50,293 bases of DNA. It comes from Burkholderia sp. Bp9142 (GTDB taxonomy: Bacteria; Pseudomonadota; Gammaproteobacteria; Burkholderiales; Burkholderiaceae). The notes below the pieces were generated by a model. It ran no database searches and was not told where the DNA came from. It worked only from the letters and a program-made list of their open reading frames with translations. Positions 7,899-16,830 of the stretch are shown here, piece by piece. The DNA lies in the NCBI RefSeq assembly GCF_003853415.1, contig NZ_QTPP01000052.1, positions 1 to 50,293 on the forward strand, given 5' to 3'. The position numbers were made by a program, and so were the translations under genes. The stretch's first letter is position 1. Each line of letters opens with the position of its first letter.

Positions 7899-10178
7899 AT
7901 GACAAATCGACGCGACGTGCCAGGCATCAGGAAGTACGATGGGCCCGCCGGCGGTTGGGGCGCGCTTCGCGCGACAGCCGATGCCGTGCGCACGCAGATG
8001 GAAACCATCGAGGCGCCGATCGTGCTGATGCGGACCAACCAGCCCGACGGTTTCGACTGCCCCGGCTGCGCATGGCCCGACAAGGAACACAAGTCGACGT
8101 TCCAGTTCTGCGAGAACGGCGCGAAGGCCGTCACGTGGGAAGCGACGACCAAGCGCGTGACGCCCGAGTTCTTCGCGGCGAACCCGGTGTCGTCGCTGTT
8201 GCGGATGTCCGACTACGAGCTGGAGAACATGGGCCGGCTCACGCATCCGCTCGTCTACGATCGCGCGACCGACACGTTCCGCGCGGTCGAATGGGACGAC
8301 GCGTTCGCGCGCATCGGCGAGGTGCTGCGCGCGCTGCCGCCCGAGCAGGTCGAGTTCTACACGTCGGGCCGCGCGTCGAACGAAGCCGCGTACCTGTATC
8401 AACTCTTCGCGCGCGAGCTCGGCACCAACAACTTCCCCGACTGCTCGAACATGTGCCACGAGCCGACCAGCGTCGGCCTGCCGCAGTCGATCGGGATCGG
8501 CAAGGGCACGGTGTCGCTGGAGGATTTCGACCACTGCGAGCTGATCATCTCGATCGGCCACAACCCCGGCACCAACCATCCGCGGATGATGGGCACGCTG
8601 CACGAGTGCTCGCGCCGCAACGTGCCGATCATCGTGTTCAATCCGCTGCGCGAGCGCGCGCTCGAACGCTTCGCGGATCCGCAGGACATGATCGAGATGG
8701 CGTCGTTCGGCTCGACGCGCATCGCGTCGACGTACTACCAGGTCGACGCGGGCGGCGACGCGGCCGCGCTGAAGGGCATCATGAAGGCGCTGCTGCGGCT
8801 CGAGGCCGAGCGCGGCGACGTGCTCGACCGCGACTTCATCGCGCAGCACACGAGCGGCTTCGACGCGTTCTCCGCCGACCTGGAGGCCACGTCGTGGGAC
8901 GACATCGAGCGCGCGAGCGGCCTGAGCCAGGCGCAGCTCGAACAGGTCGCGCTCGCGTATGCGAAGTCGAACGCGACGATCGTCACGTACGGGATGGGCG
9001 TCACGCAGCACAACAAGGGCACCGCCACCGTGCGCCTGATCGCCGACCTGCTGCTGATGCGCGGCAACTTCGGCAAGCCCGGCGCGGGCGTGTGCCCGCT
9101 GCGCGGCCACTCGAACGTGCAGGGCAACCGCACGGTCGGCATCACCGAGAAGCCGTCGGCCGAGTTCCTGCAGAAGATCGAGGACATGTGCGGCTTCAAG
9201 CCGCCCGCGCAGCACGGGCACGATGCCGTACAGGCAATGCAGGCGATGGTCGACGGCCAGGCCAAGGCGCTGCTGTGCCTCGGCGGCAATTTCGCGGTCG
9301 CGCTGCCCGATCCCGAGCTGTCGTTCCCCGCGATGGCGAAGCTCGATCTCAGCGTCCATCTCGGCACGAAGCTGAACCGCTCGCATCTGCTGGTCGGCAA
9401 GGAAACCTACATCCTGCCCGTGCTCGGCCGCACCGAGCTCGACGTGCAGGCGTCCGGCCCACAATCGATCACCGTCGAGGATTCGATGTCGATGGTGCAC
9501 GCGTCGGCCGGCAAGCTCAAGCCTGCTTCCGACCAGTTGCGTTCGGAACCCGCGATCGTGGCCGGCATTGCACATGCGACACTGCCGGCCAGCAAGGTCG
9601 CGTGGCTCGACCTGATCGCCGACTACGACCGCATCCGCGACCTGATCGACAAGACGGTGTCCGGCTTCGAGGCGTTCAACGCGCGCATCCGCACGCCGGG
9701 CGGCTTCCGCCTGCCGCTGCCGCCGACCGAGCGCGTGTGGCCCACGCCGACCGGCAAGGCGATGTTCTCGGTCTACAAGGGCGTGAAGGAAGACGCGGAC
9801 GTACTCGGCGCCGCGCAGGTGCTGCGGCTGATCACGCTGCGCAGCCACGATCAGTACAACACGACGATCTACGGGCTCGACGATCGCTATCGCGGCGTGT
9901 TCGGGCGACGCGACGTGCTGTTCATGAACCCGGCCGATCTCGCGAAGTACGGGCTCGAGCACGGCGATCTCGTCGACATCGAGACGATCACCGCGTCGGG
10001 CCGCACGCTGCGCCTCGAGAAGATCACCGCGATCGAGTACGACATCGCGCCGGGGTCGGTCGGCGCGTACTACCCGGAGGCGAACGTGCTCGTGCCGCTC
10101 GACTACATCGACAAGGAAAGCGGCACGCCGTCGTACAAGTCGGTGCCGGTGCACGTCACACGCTCGGCGGTCGCCTGA
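7899..10178 (+). CDS. FdhF/YdeP-family molybdopterin oxidoreductase
   Basis: A 759-residue molybdopterin enzyme of the FdhF/YdeP group, related to formate dehydrogenase alpha subunits. It begins MTNRRDVPGIRKYDGPAGGW and carries the family segments DCPGCAWPDKEH, YTSGRASNEAAYLYQLFAR, NMCHEPTSVGL (with the Cys near the expected metal-ligand position), GHNPGTNHPRMMG and GVCPLRGHSNVQGN, then a C-terminal molydopterin-dinucleotide-binding domain (LRSHDQYNTTIYG). I chose ATG 7899 over 7887 because GGAG lies 6 bases upstream of it. No classical N-terminal [2Fe-2S] region is fused. The true substrate of YdeP-like enzymes is not settled. fdhD and moa/moe genes at 23.7-28.1 kb could supply sulfuration and cofactor. 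Confidence 0.92.
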   Translation: MTNRRDVPGIRKYDGPAGGWGALRATADAVRTQMETIEAPIVLMRTNQPDGFDCPGCAWPDKEHKSTFQFCENGAKAVTWEATTKRVTPEFFAANPVSSLLRMSDYELENMGRLTHPLVYDRATDTFRAVEWDDAFARIGEVLRALPPEQVEFYTSGRASNEAAYLYQLFARELGTNNFPDCSNMCHEPTSVGLPQSIGIGKGTVSLEDFDHCELIISIGHNPGTNHPRMMGTLHECSRRNVPIIVFNPLRERALERFADPQDMIEMASFGSTRIASTYYQVDAGGDAAALKGIMKALLRLEAERGDVLDRDFIAQHTSGFDAFSADLEATSWDDIERASGLSQAQLEQVALAYAKSNATIVTYGMGVTQHNKGTATVRLIADLLLMRGNFGKPGAGVCPLRGHSNVQGNRTVGITEKPSAEFLQKIEDMCGFKPPAQHGHDAVQAMQAMVDGQAKALLCLGGNFAVALPDPELSFPAMAKLDLSVHLGTKLNRSHLLVGKETYILPVLGRTELDVQASGPQSITVEDSMSMVHASAGKLKPASDQLRSEPAIVAGIAHATLPASKVAWLDLIADYDRIRDLIDKTVSGFEAFNARIRTPGGFRLPLPPTERVWPTPTGKAMFSVYKGVKEDADVLGAAQVLRLITLRSHDQYNTTIYGLDDRYRGVFGRRDVLFMNPADLAKYGLEHGDLVDIETITASGRTLRLEKITAIEYDIAPGSVGAYYPEANVLVPLDYIDKESGTPSYKSVPVHVTRSAVA

Positions 10179-10254
10179 TCCGCGGGCAGGCAGGGTCGCG
10201 ACGCACGGCCCGCCGCGCCATGCCGCGAACCTGAACCGGCTCTTTCCCCTCTCC

Positions 10255-10294
10255 CGGCCGCCGCATCGCATCCGATGCAGCGGCCGCTTTCGTT
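10255..10294 (+). terminator. shared terminator between convergent oxidoreductase and permease genes
   Basis: A two-part stem, CGGCCGC (10255-10261) with GCGGCCG (10280-10286) and inner GCATCG (10263-10268) with CGATGC (10273-10278), has a 4-base loop and one mismatch. It is followed on the plus strand by CTTTCGTT. It sits between two convergent genes and probably acts in both directions. Confidence 0.6.
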
Positions 10295-10317
10295 GATCGC
10301 GTCGAACGACGGCCGGC

Positions 10318-11739
10318 TTACCGCGCCGCCGACGACGGCAGATGCGCGCCCGCCTGCCGGCGCCTGTACGCGCTGTCGCGCGTCGCGAGCCAGTAGTACA
10401 GCGGCGACGTCAGCAGCAGCCCGACGAGCCACGACAGGTCGGCACCGCCGAGATGCGCGGGAATCGGCCCCGCATACATCGGCGTGTTCATGAACGGAAT
10501 CTGCACGGCGATCCCGATCGCATACGCGAGCAGCGCCTGCGGATTGAAGCGGCCGTACACGCCGCCGTCCGCCATGAAGATCGACTGGATGTCGTACTTG
10601 CCCTTGTGGATCACGTAGAAGTCGATCAGGTTGATCGCCGTCCACGGCACCAGCACGACGAGCAGCGCGAGCACCAGATCGACGAGATTGCCGACGAAGT
10701 TCGTCGACGCGCCGATCGCCGCATAGCAGCACGCGACGAAGATCACCACCGACACCACCGCGCGCGTCTTCGCGGTCGGAATCCACTTGTACGCGAAGGT
10801 CTGCACCGACGTGATCACCGCGAGCACCGCGCCGTACAGGTTCAGCGCGTTGTGGCTGATCACGCTCAACAGGAACAGCACCAGCATCAACGGGCCGAGC
10901 GGGCCCGTCGCCTGCTTGACCGCGTCCATCGTATCCGCGCCGGCCGGCACCGCGAGCACCGCGACCGCGCCGAAGATGAACGCGAGCGTCGAGCCGATCG
11001 TGCAGCCGAGATAGGTCGCCCAGAACGTCGACGCGACGCCGACGTCTTCCGGCAGGTAGCGCGAATAATCCGACACGTACGGCGCGAACGCGATCTCCCA
11101 CAGCGCGGACAGCGACACCGTCGCCAGCCACCCTGCGAAGTCGAAACCGCCGCGCGTGAGGAAATCGGCGGTGCTCACGTGCGACAGGATCATCCAGAAG
11201 CCGACCAGGATGCCGATGCCGAGCACCCACGTGCCGATCCGGTTCAGGATGTGGATGAACCGGTAGCCGACGATCCCGATCAGCCCCGAGCCCACCGCGC
11301 CGATCACGATGCCGACGGGCACCGGCACCGACGACGCGATCCCGTGCACCGACTTGCCGGCCAGCACGATGTTCGATGCGAAGAAGCCGACGTACATCAC
11401 CGCCGCGATCAACGTGACCAGCAGCGCGCCCCACGAGCCGAACTGCGCGCGGCTCTGGATCATCTGCGGGATGCCCATCTGCGGCCCCTGCGCCGAATGC
11501 AGCGCCATCAGCACGCCGCCGACCGCCTGGCCGACGACGATCGCGACGATGCCCCACATCAGGTTCAGGTGGAAGATCTGCACGCCGAGCGCGCCGGTCA
11601 CGATCGGCAGCGGCGCGATGTTGCCGCCGAACCAGAGCGTGAACAGGTCGCGCACCTTGCCGTGGCGTTCTGCGGGCGGCACGTAGCCGATCGTGTGTTT
11701 CTCTATCATGGGGGACGCGTTGCGGTCCGCGGTCGTCAT
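10318..11739 (-). CDS. NCS1-family nucleobase/hydantoin-type permease
   Basis: A 473-residue inner-membrane transporter of the nucleobase:cation symporter-1 family (purine-cytosine permease type) with about 12 membrane segments. Family features include the N-terminal GYVPPAERHGKVRDLFTLWF, the motif NIAPLPIVTGALGVQIFHLN (TM1), PQMGIPQMIQSRAQFGSWGA (TM2-TM3), APYVSDYSRYLP (TM6 region) and the C-terminal TAINLIDFYVIHKGKYDIQ. NCS1 carriers import cytosine, purines, allantoin, hydantoins or thiamine precursors with Na+ or H+. It is divergent from the LysR gene at 12131, which probably regulates it. The substrate is not visible; the adjacent amidohydrolase-like and RidA genes suggest a nitrogenous compound. 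Confidence 0.92.
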   Translation of the reverse strand: MTTADRNASPMIEKHTIGYVPPAERHGKVRDLFTLWFGGNIAPLPIVTGALGVQIFHLNLMWGIVAIVVGQAVGGVLMALHSAQGPQMGIPQMIQSRAQFGSWGALLVTLIAAVMYVGFFASNIVLAGKSVHGIASSVPVPVGIVIGAVGSGLIGIVGYRFIHILNRIGTWVLGIGILVGFWMILSHVSTADFLTRGGFDFAGWLATVSLSALWEIAFAPYVSDYSRYLPEDVGVASTFWATYLGCTIGSTLAFIFGAVAVLAVPAGADTMDAVKQATGPLGPLMLVLFLLSVISHNALNLYGAVLAVITSVQTFAYKWIPTAKTRAVVSVVIFVACCYAAIGASTNFVGNLVDLVLALLVVLVPWTAINLIDFYVIHKGKYDIQSIFMADGGVYGRFNPQALLAYAIGIAVQIPFMNTPMYAGPIPAHLGGADLSWLVGLLLTSPLYYWLATRDSAYRRRQAGAHLPSSAAR

Positions 11740-12130
11740 GGCGATGTCTCCTGTGCTGCGCGGCGATGCGCGCGTGCCGTTTCAGCCGGCGCGCGACGGT
11801 GCGTGCGCCTGCAATCGGGTCCGGATACGCGGGCAACGGTTCGCCGCGTGCAGGCACGACGACATCGATCGAAGCGCCGGCGCGCATTGCGTGCGGGGAC
11901 GGATGACATGCCCCGCCGGCACGTGCGCGCTTTGGTCGCGATCCGGATTGCAGACGATGGTGCGCCACGCATGCGGCGACCGGAAAATACTAAAAATATT
12001 TCCGGGACATACGAAAAAGCTCTGCAGCGGAAATGCCGGCGCCGGGCTTCTTCGGGTAAGGTGCTACGCAAAATACTGGACAGAATGGGCCCCGCGGCCG
12101 CACGCGCCGGGGCCGGTATCAGAGGTGCTC
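11740..12130. other. divergent promoter region of permease and LysR gene
   Basis: This 391-base spacer separates the leftward permease from the rightward LysR gene. The only notable element is an AT-rich inverted repeat at 11980-12005. No protein-like frame was seen. Confidence 0.5.
11980..12005. promoter_or_regulatory. AT-rich inverted repeat, candidate LysR operator
   Basis: CCGGAAA (11980-11986) and TTTCCGG (11999-12005) flank an A/T-only core apart from one C. It stands out from the surrounding GC-rich DNA and lies 125 bases before the LysR start and 240 bases before the permease start. LysR regulators commonly bind such dyads between divergent genes. Confidence 0.4.
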
Positions 12131-13054
12131 GTGGCTCACTACACTTTGCGGCAACTGAAGTATTTCGTGACGACGGTGGAATCCGGCAGCGTCGCCGAGG
12201 CGTCGCGCCAGCTCTTCATCGCGCAGCCGTCGATCTCCAGCGCGATCAAGGGGCTCGAGGAAAGCTTCGGCGTGAAGCTGTTCATCCGCCATCACGCGCA
12301 GGGCGTGTCGCTGACGCCGAGCGGCACGCGTTTCTACCGGAAGGCGCAGGAGCTGCTGCGCATCGCGCACGAATTCGAACAGAACGCGCTCGCCGACAAC
12401 GACGTGATCAGCGGGCAGATCGACATCGGCTGCTTCGAGACCGTCGCGCCGCTCTACCTGCCACAGCTGATCGCGGGCTTTCGAGAGCGCTACCCGGGCG
12501 TCAACATCCGGCTGCGCGACGGCGACCAGCAGGAGCTCGTGCAGGGCCTGACGGCCGGCACCTTCGATCTCGCGTTTCTCTACGACCACGATCTCGACGG
12601 CACGATCGAGACCGACCCGCTGATGCCGGCGCAGCAGCCGTACGTGCTGCTGCCGGAGAACCACCGGTTCGCGGGTCAGTCGCATGTATCGCTGCGCGAC
12701 CTCAGCGTCGAGCCGATGATCCTGCTCGACGTGCTGCCGAGCCGCACCTACTTCGTCAGCCTGTTTCACGAGTTGGGGCTCACGCCGAACATCGTGTTCG
12801 CTTCGCCGTCGATCGAGATGGTGCGCGGGATGGTCGGCCAGGGCTTCGGTTTCTCGCTGCTCGTCACGCGCCCGCATTCCGAATACACCTATGACGGCCG
12901 GCGCGTCGTGACGATCGGCCTCAGCGAAACGGTGAGCCCGTCGGGGCTCGTGAGCGCGCGGCTCAAGCGCGGGCAGCTGACGAAGCAGGCGCAGTCGTTC
13001 GTCGAGTTCTGCCGCGAGCGGCTCGCACAGATCGTCGCCGAATCCGCGCAATAG
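12131..13054 (+). CDS. LysR-family transcriptional regulator
   Basis: A 307-residue LysR regulator with an N-terminal winged helix (YTLRQLKYFVTTVESGSVAEAS, then QPSISSAIKGLEESFGVKLF) and a substrate-binding-protein-like effector domain from about residue 90. I start it at GTG 12131 because AGAGG lies 5 bases upstream and the HTH begins at the expected distance; the longer in-frame extension is not protein-like. It is divergent from the NCS1 permease and convergent with the argE-like operon, so it is the probable local regulator of that module. The inducer is unknown. Confidence 0.9.
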   Translation: MAHYTLRQLKYFVTTVESGSVAEASRQLFIAQPSISSAIKGLEESFGVKLFIRHHAQGVSLTPSGTRFYRKAQELLRIAHEFEQNALADNDVISGQIDIGCFETVAPLYLPQLIAGFRERYPGVNIRLRDGDQQELVQGLTAGTFDLAFLYDHDLDGTIETDPLMPAQQPYVLLPENHRFAGQSHVSLRDLSVEPMILLDVLPSRTYFVSLFHELGLTPNIVFASPSIEMVRGMVGQGFGFSLLVTRPHSEYTYDGRRVVTIGLSETVSPSGLVSARLKRGQLTKQAQSFVEFCRERLAQIVAESAQ

Positions 13055-13066
13055 CAAGGAACGAAC

Positions 13067-13094
13067 CGCACGCGCCGCCGAACGGCGGCGTGCG
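13067..13094. terminator. hairpin between convergent LysR and ArgE-like genes
   Basis: CGCACGCGCCGCC pairs with GGCGGCGTGCG through a GAAC-type loop with a two-base bulge, giving a very stable stem in the 61-base gap between convergent genes. No T-tract is present. Confidence 0.5.
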
Positions 13095-13115
13095 GCATGC
13101 AGTCGGACGGCCGGA

Positions 13116-14279
13116 TCAGCCGGACGAAGCGAGATGCGTGAGGAGACGGCCGAGCATCGCGTCGCATCCGTGCAGCTGCTCGAGCGTGACGAACTCGTCG
13201 GGCTTGTGCCCCTGGTCCATGCTGCCCGGCCCGCACACCACGGTCGGTATGCCGGCCTGCCCGAACAGCCCGCCCTCGGTGCCGAATGCGACGGTGCCGA
13301 ACGCGTCGGAACCGCTCAGCATCGCGAGCAGCCGCGCGGCTTCGCTGTCCGGCGACGTCGCAAGCCCCGGATATGCGCCGAGCGATTGCAGACGGATGTC
13401 CGTATCGGGCTGCACCGCGCGCATCCTCGGCAGCAGTTCGGATTCCGCATAATCCTGCAGCCTCCTCGTCACGTCGTGCGCATCGAACGCCGGCAGCGCC
13501 CGCACCTCGAAATCGAACTCGCATTCGGCCGGCACGATGTTCAGCGCGCGGCCGCCCTTGATCAAGCCGGCCTGCACGGTGGAGAACGGCGGATCGAAGC
13601 GGCTGTCGTGATGCTCGGGCCGCGCGAGCGACGCACCGATCTCGCCGAGGCGGCCGATCAGCTTCGCCGCGTAGTCGATCGCGTTGACGCCGAGCGGCGC
13701 GTACGCCGAGTGGCACGCAGCGCCCTTCACGTGGCAGCGCATCGCGAGCTTGCCCTTGTGACCGAGCACCGGCTTCAACGCCGTCGGCTCGCCGATCAGG
13801 CACAGGCGCGGCCGGTGCTCGCGAGCAGCCAGTGCGTCGAGCATCGGCCGCACGCCGAGACAGCCGACTTCCTCGTCGTACGAGAACGCGATATGCACGG
13901 GCAGGTTCAACGGCCGTGAGACGAACGCCGGCACGGCCGCGAGCACCGACGCGATGAAGCCCTTCATGTCGGCCGTGCCGCGCCCGTATAGCCGGCCGTC
14001 GCGCTCGGTCAGCCGGAACGGCTCGACCGTCCACGCCTGCCCGTCGACCGGCACCACGTCGGTATGGCCCGACAGCGCGACGCCGCCGCGATCGCGCGGC
14101 CCGATCGTCGCGTACAGGCTCGCCTTCGTGCGTTCCGCGTTGTAGAACAGCTCGCTCGAGACACCAAAGCCGTCGAGATAGTCGCGGATGAAGTCGATCA
14201 TCGCGAGGTTCGAGTCGCGGCTGACCGTCGCGAAGCCGATCAGACGCTCGAGCAGTGCGCGGCTCGACGTGTCACTCAT
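13116..14279 (-). CDS. argE: ArgE-type M20 deacylase (acetylornithine deacetylase family)
   Basis: A 387-residue zinc-dependent M20 metallohydrolase of the ArgE/DapE group. Metal and catalytic motifs are visible: SGHTDVVPVDGQAW (near 68), RLYGRGTADMKGF (near 95), FSYDEEVGCLG (near 130) and the C-terminal GPGSMDQGHKPDEFV. ArgE removes the acetyl group from N-acetylornithine, but related enzymes deacylate other N-acyl or N-carbamoyl amino acids. Here it is the last gene of a four-gene run with a flavin monooxygenase, RidA and DUF1028 gene, overlapping the DUF1028 gene by 8 bases. That context favours a catabolic deacylase, so the gene symbol reflects family and not proven substrate. Confidence 0.88.
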   Translation of the reverse strand: MSDTSSRALLERLIGFATVSRDSNLAMIDFIRDYLDGFGVSSELFYNAERTKASLYATIGPRDRGGVALSGHTDVVPVDGQAWTVEPFRLTERDGRLYGRGTADMKGFIASVLAAVPAFVSRPLNLPVHIAFSYDEEVGCLGVRPMLDALAAREHRPRLCLIGEPTALKPVLGHKGKLAMRCHVKGAACHSAYAPLGVNAIDYAAKLIGRLGEIGASLARPEHHDSRFDPPFSTVQAGLIKGGRALNIVPAECEFDFEVRALPAFDAHDVTRRLQDYAESELLPRMRAVQPDTDIRLQSLGAYPGLATSPDSEAARLLAMLSGSDAFGTVAFGTEGGLFGQAGIPTVVCGPGSMDQGHKPDEFVTLEQLHGCDAMLGRLLTHLASSG

Positions 14280-14949
14280 CGCCCGGCACTCCGTAGCTCG
14301 GCGCGGCGGTCGGGTTCAGCGCGCGCGTCTGGTAATCCTGCATCTGCGGGCGATACGCGTGCCACAGCGCGTCCAGCTGCCCGATCGGATCGGCGTCGGC
14401 CCAGTCGACGCGCAGGTCGACGAGCGGCCAGGTCACGTCGCCGGCCACCTTGAGCGCGGCCGAATGCACCGGCCCGGCCTCACCGCCCGCCGCCATTGCC
14501 GCGTGCATCGCGGCCAGCAGGCGATCGGCGAGCAGCCCGGGCGCCTGCCCGAACGCGCGCGCCATCGCATCGATCACGGCCGGCGCGGCCAGCAGATTGC
14601 CGGCCGCCACGCATTGCTCGCCCTGCACCGCGTGGTGCGTGCCGAGCGCCTCCTTGCCGGTGAAGCACGCCGTCTGCCCCTGCCCGTCGATCACCGTGAC
14701 CTGCCGGAACTGGCTCCAGCCGTTCGCGCTGAGCGCGCGATCGAGCGCGGCGGCTGGCGCGAGCTGCTCGTGCTCGATCAGATCGAGGATCTGCGGGCCG
14801 AGCGCCGGCAGCGTGATGTTCTGCGTCGCGACCGCGCCGACGCCCGCGCGCACCCACGGGCAGCGCGCGCCCACCGCGATGCTCGACGAGCTGATCGCGA
14901 TGCCGAGCTGGCCCGTTTCCGGGCAGCGCCCGACGATGGAGAAAGTCAT
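14272..14949 (-). CDS. DUF1028-family protein (Ntn-hydrolase-like)
   Basis: A 225-residue DUF1028 protein, recognised from MTFSIVGRCPETGQLGIAISSSS, the VGARCPWVRAGVGAVATQ segment and TQNITLPALGPQILDLIE. DUF1028 proteins are related to Ntn-type hydrolases and have no firmly assigned reaction; they recur beside RidA and amidohydrolase genes. AGGAGG is placed ideally before ATG 14949. The gene overlaps the argE-like start by 8 bases and follows the RidA gene by 8 bases, so the three are clearly one operon. Confidence 0.9.
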   Translation of the reverse strand: MTFSIVGRCPETGQLGIAISSSSIAVGARCPWVRAGVGAVATQNITLPALGPQILDLIEHEQLAPAAALDRALSANGWSQFRQVTVIDGQGQTACFTGKEALGTHHAVQGEQCVAAGNLLAAPAVIDAMARAFGQAPGLLADRLLAAMHAAMAAGGEAGPVHSAALKVAGDVTWPLVDLRVDWADADPIGQLDALWHAYRPQMQDYQTRALNPTAAPSYGVPGDE

Positions 14950-14957
14950 GCCGCCTC

Positions 14958-15395
14958 CTATGCGCGGTTCGGCTGCCAGTTGTCGGGGATCACCGCGATC
15001 ACGTCGATCTCCATCAGCCACTGCGGCTGGCCGAGCGCCGAGACGACGAGCCCCGTCGAGATCGGGTAGACGCCCTTCAGCCACTTGCCGACTTCCCGGT
15101 ACACCGGCTCGCGATAGCGCGGGTCGATCAGGTAGGTCGTCGTCTTCACGATGTGCGTGATGTCGCTGCCGGCTTCATCCAGCAGCTGCTTCACGTTCTT
15201 CATCGCCTGCTCGGCCTGCGCGCGCGGATCGCCGAGGCCGACCAGGTTGCCGTCGAAATCGGTGCCGACCTGGCCGCGCACGTAGACGGTGTTGCCGGCG
15301 CGTACGGCCTGGCACAGGTCGTTGTCGAGCGTCTGGTTCGGATAGGTATCCTTCGTGTTGAACATGCGGATACGGGTGTGGGTGGGCTGGCTCAT
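14958..15395 (-). CDS. RidA/YjgF-family enamine/imine deaminase
   Basis: A 145-residue Rid-family protein (THTRIRMFNTKDTYPNQTLDNDLCQAV, VYVRGQVGTDFDGNL, MKNVKQLLDEAGSDITHIVKTTTYL). RidA enzymes hydrolyse reactive enamines and imines released by PLP or flavin enzymes. Members in catabolic operons often work on a pathway intermediate. I start it at ATG 15395, with AAGGAC 5 bases upstream. It lies 97 bases after the flavin monooxygenase gene and 8 bases before the DUF1028 gene. Confidence 0.9.
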   Translation of the reverse strand: MSQPTHTRIRMFNTKDTYPNQTLDNDLCQAVRAGNTVYVRGQVGTDFDGNLVGLGDPRAQAEQAMKNVKQLLDEAGSDITHIVKTTTYLIDPRYREPVYREVGKWLKGVYPISTGLVVSALGQPQWLMEIDVIAVIPDNWQPNRA

Positions 15396-15492
15396 CGAGG
15401 TCCTTCGATTGTCGGTGTATGCGCCCGCCGCGCCGGAAGCGGGCGCGGTGCGGCGGGGTTCTCGTTGGTACGGATCGCAGCGTGACTGCGTA

Positions 15493-16830
15493 TCAGCCGA
15501 TCGCGTCGACCAGCGGGCGCGCATCGGTCCGCGCGGTGTCGCCGTGTTGGGTGCGCGTTTGTGCGCGACGTTGCGATGCGTCGCGATAGTCGAGGTACTT
15601 GCGCTGCGTGACGATGTGGTCGGCGATGTGCTTCGCGTCGTGCCACACGCCCCAGATGAAGCTGGAGCCGCGTCGTGACAGCCACGGCAGTCCGAGGAAA
15701 TAGAGGCCCGGCTCCCTCGACACGCCGCGCTGATGCTGCGGCTTGCCGTTCGCGGCGAACGCGTCGACGTTCAGCCAGCCGTAGTCGACCGCGTAGCCCG
15801 TCGCCCACACGATCGACGTGACGCCGGCGCCGGCCAGGTCGAGTGCGAGAATCGGCTCCGTGACGCACTCAGGATCCGGCAGGATGCGGCGTGCTTCCGG
15901 CTTCTCGGGCAGGTCGAGGCCGTTGCGCGCCGCATAGGCGTCTGCGGCGTCGAGCAGCGACAGGTAGTTCTCGTCGCCGCGGGCGAGATTGGCCGCGAGA
16001 TCGCGTTCGAACACCGCGACGCCGCCGTCGAACGACTTCGTCAGCCCGACGAGCGTCACGCCCTGGTGCGCGAGTGCGCGGAAATCGACCGTATGGCCGC
16101 CGCGCGCGCCGCTCACGGCAATCGTCACGTGTTCGCGGCCGGGTGTCGCGACTTCCTTGTCCCATTCGCCGAGCACGCCGAGCCACCAGCAGAAGTCGCG
16201 GCCGCGATACGCGCGCGGCGGACGGTCATGCGGGCCGACCGACAGGTAGACCTGCCGGCCCGCGCGCTGCAGTTCGTCGGCGATCTGCACGCCCGAGGAC
16301 CCCGCACCGACCACCAGCACCGCGCCGTCCGGCAATTGCGCCGGGTTGCGATAGTCGGCGGAATGGATCTGCACGAGACCGGCGTCGTCCGGTGCGATCG
16401 GCGGGATGACCGGGCGCTGGAACGGCCCCGTCGCGACGACCACGCGCGCCGCCTCGATCGTGCCGCCGGAAGTTTCGACGACGAAACCCGGCTTGCCTGC
16501 GTTGCGCACGACGCTTTTCACTTCGACGCCGGTGCGGATCGGCGCGTCGAACTTGCGCGCATACGCTTCGAAGTAGTCGGCGACCTGCTCCTTCGTTGCA
16601 AACGCATCGGGATCGAGGCCGTCGAATTCGAGCCCCGGAAAGCGGTCGTGCCACGCGGGGCCGTTCGCGACCAGCGAATCCCAGCGCCCGGTGCGCCAGC
16701 GCTCGGCGATGCGATCGCGCTCCAGCACGAGATGCGGCACGCCGAGCTTGCCCAGGTGCTCGCTCATGGCCACGCCGGCCTGCCCGGCCCCGACGACCAG
16801 CGTATCGATTGAGGTTGTTTCCACTGCCAC
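15493..16830 (-). CDS. FAD/NADPH-dependent monooxygenase (FMO/CzcO-like)
   Basis: A 445-residue flavoprotein with two dinucleotide-binding folds: FAD (TLVVGAGQAGVAMSEHLG, residues about 11-28) and NADPH (VLVVGAGSSGVQIADEL). Between them lies VVATGPFQRPVIPP, an ATG-type linker motif, and a C-terminal ATGY motif (WATGYAVDYGWL). This is the pattern of class B flavin monooxygenases and CzcO-like oxidoreductases, which N- or S-oxygenate small molecules. I use GTG 16830 because AAGGAG lies just upstream; an in-frame ATG at 16896 would add a poorly conserved extension. It heads the operon with RidA, DUF1028 and ArgE-like genes. Confidence 0.85.
   Translation of the reverse strand: MAVETTSIDTLVVGAGQAGVAMSEHLGKLGVPHLVLERDRIAERWRTGRWDSLVANGPAWHDRFPGLEFDGLDPDAFATKEQVADYFEAYARKFDAPIRTGVEVKSVVRNAGKPGFVVETSGGTIEAARVVVATGPFQRPVIPPIAPDDAGLVQIHSADYRNPAQLPDGAVLVVGAGSSGVQIADELQRAGRQVYLSVGPHDRPPRAYRGRDFCWWLGVLGEWDKEVATPGREHVTIAVSGARGGHTVDFRALAHQGVTLVGLTKSFDGGVAVFERDLAANLARGDENYLSLLDAADAYAARNGLDLPEKPEARRILPDPECVTEPILALDLAGAGVTSIVWATGYAVDYGWLNVDAFAANGKPQHQRGVSREPGLYFLGLPWLSRRGSSFIWGVWHDAKHIADHIVTQRKYLDYRDASQRRAQTRTQHGDTARTDARPLVDAIG

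Noticed and set aside
4491..10271. A 1926-codon open frame on the minus strand spanning the Clp and oxidoreductase genes
   Set aside because: It is the antisense shadow of two clear genes; the translation is Arg/Asp/His/Ala-rich without motifs, as expected in high-GC coding DNA.
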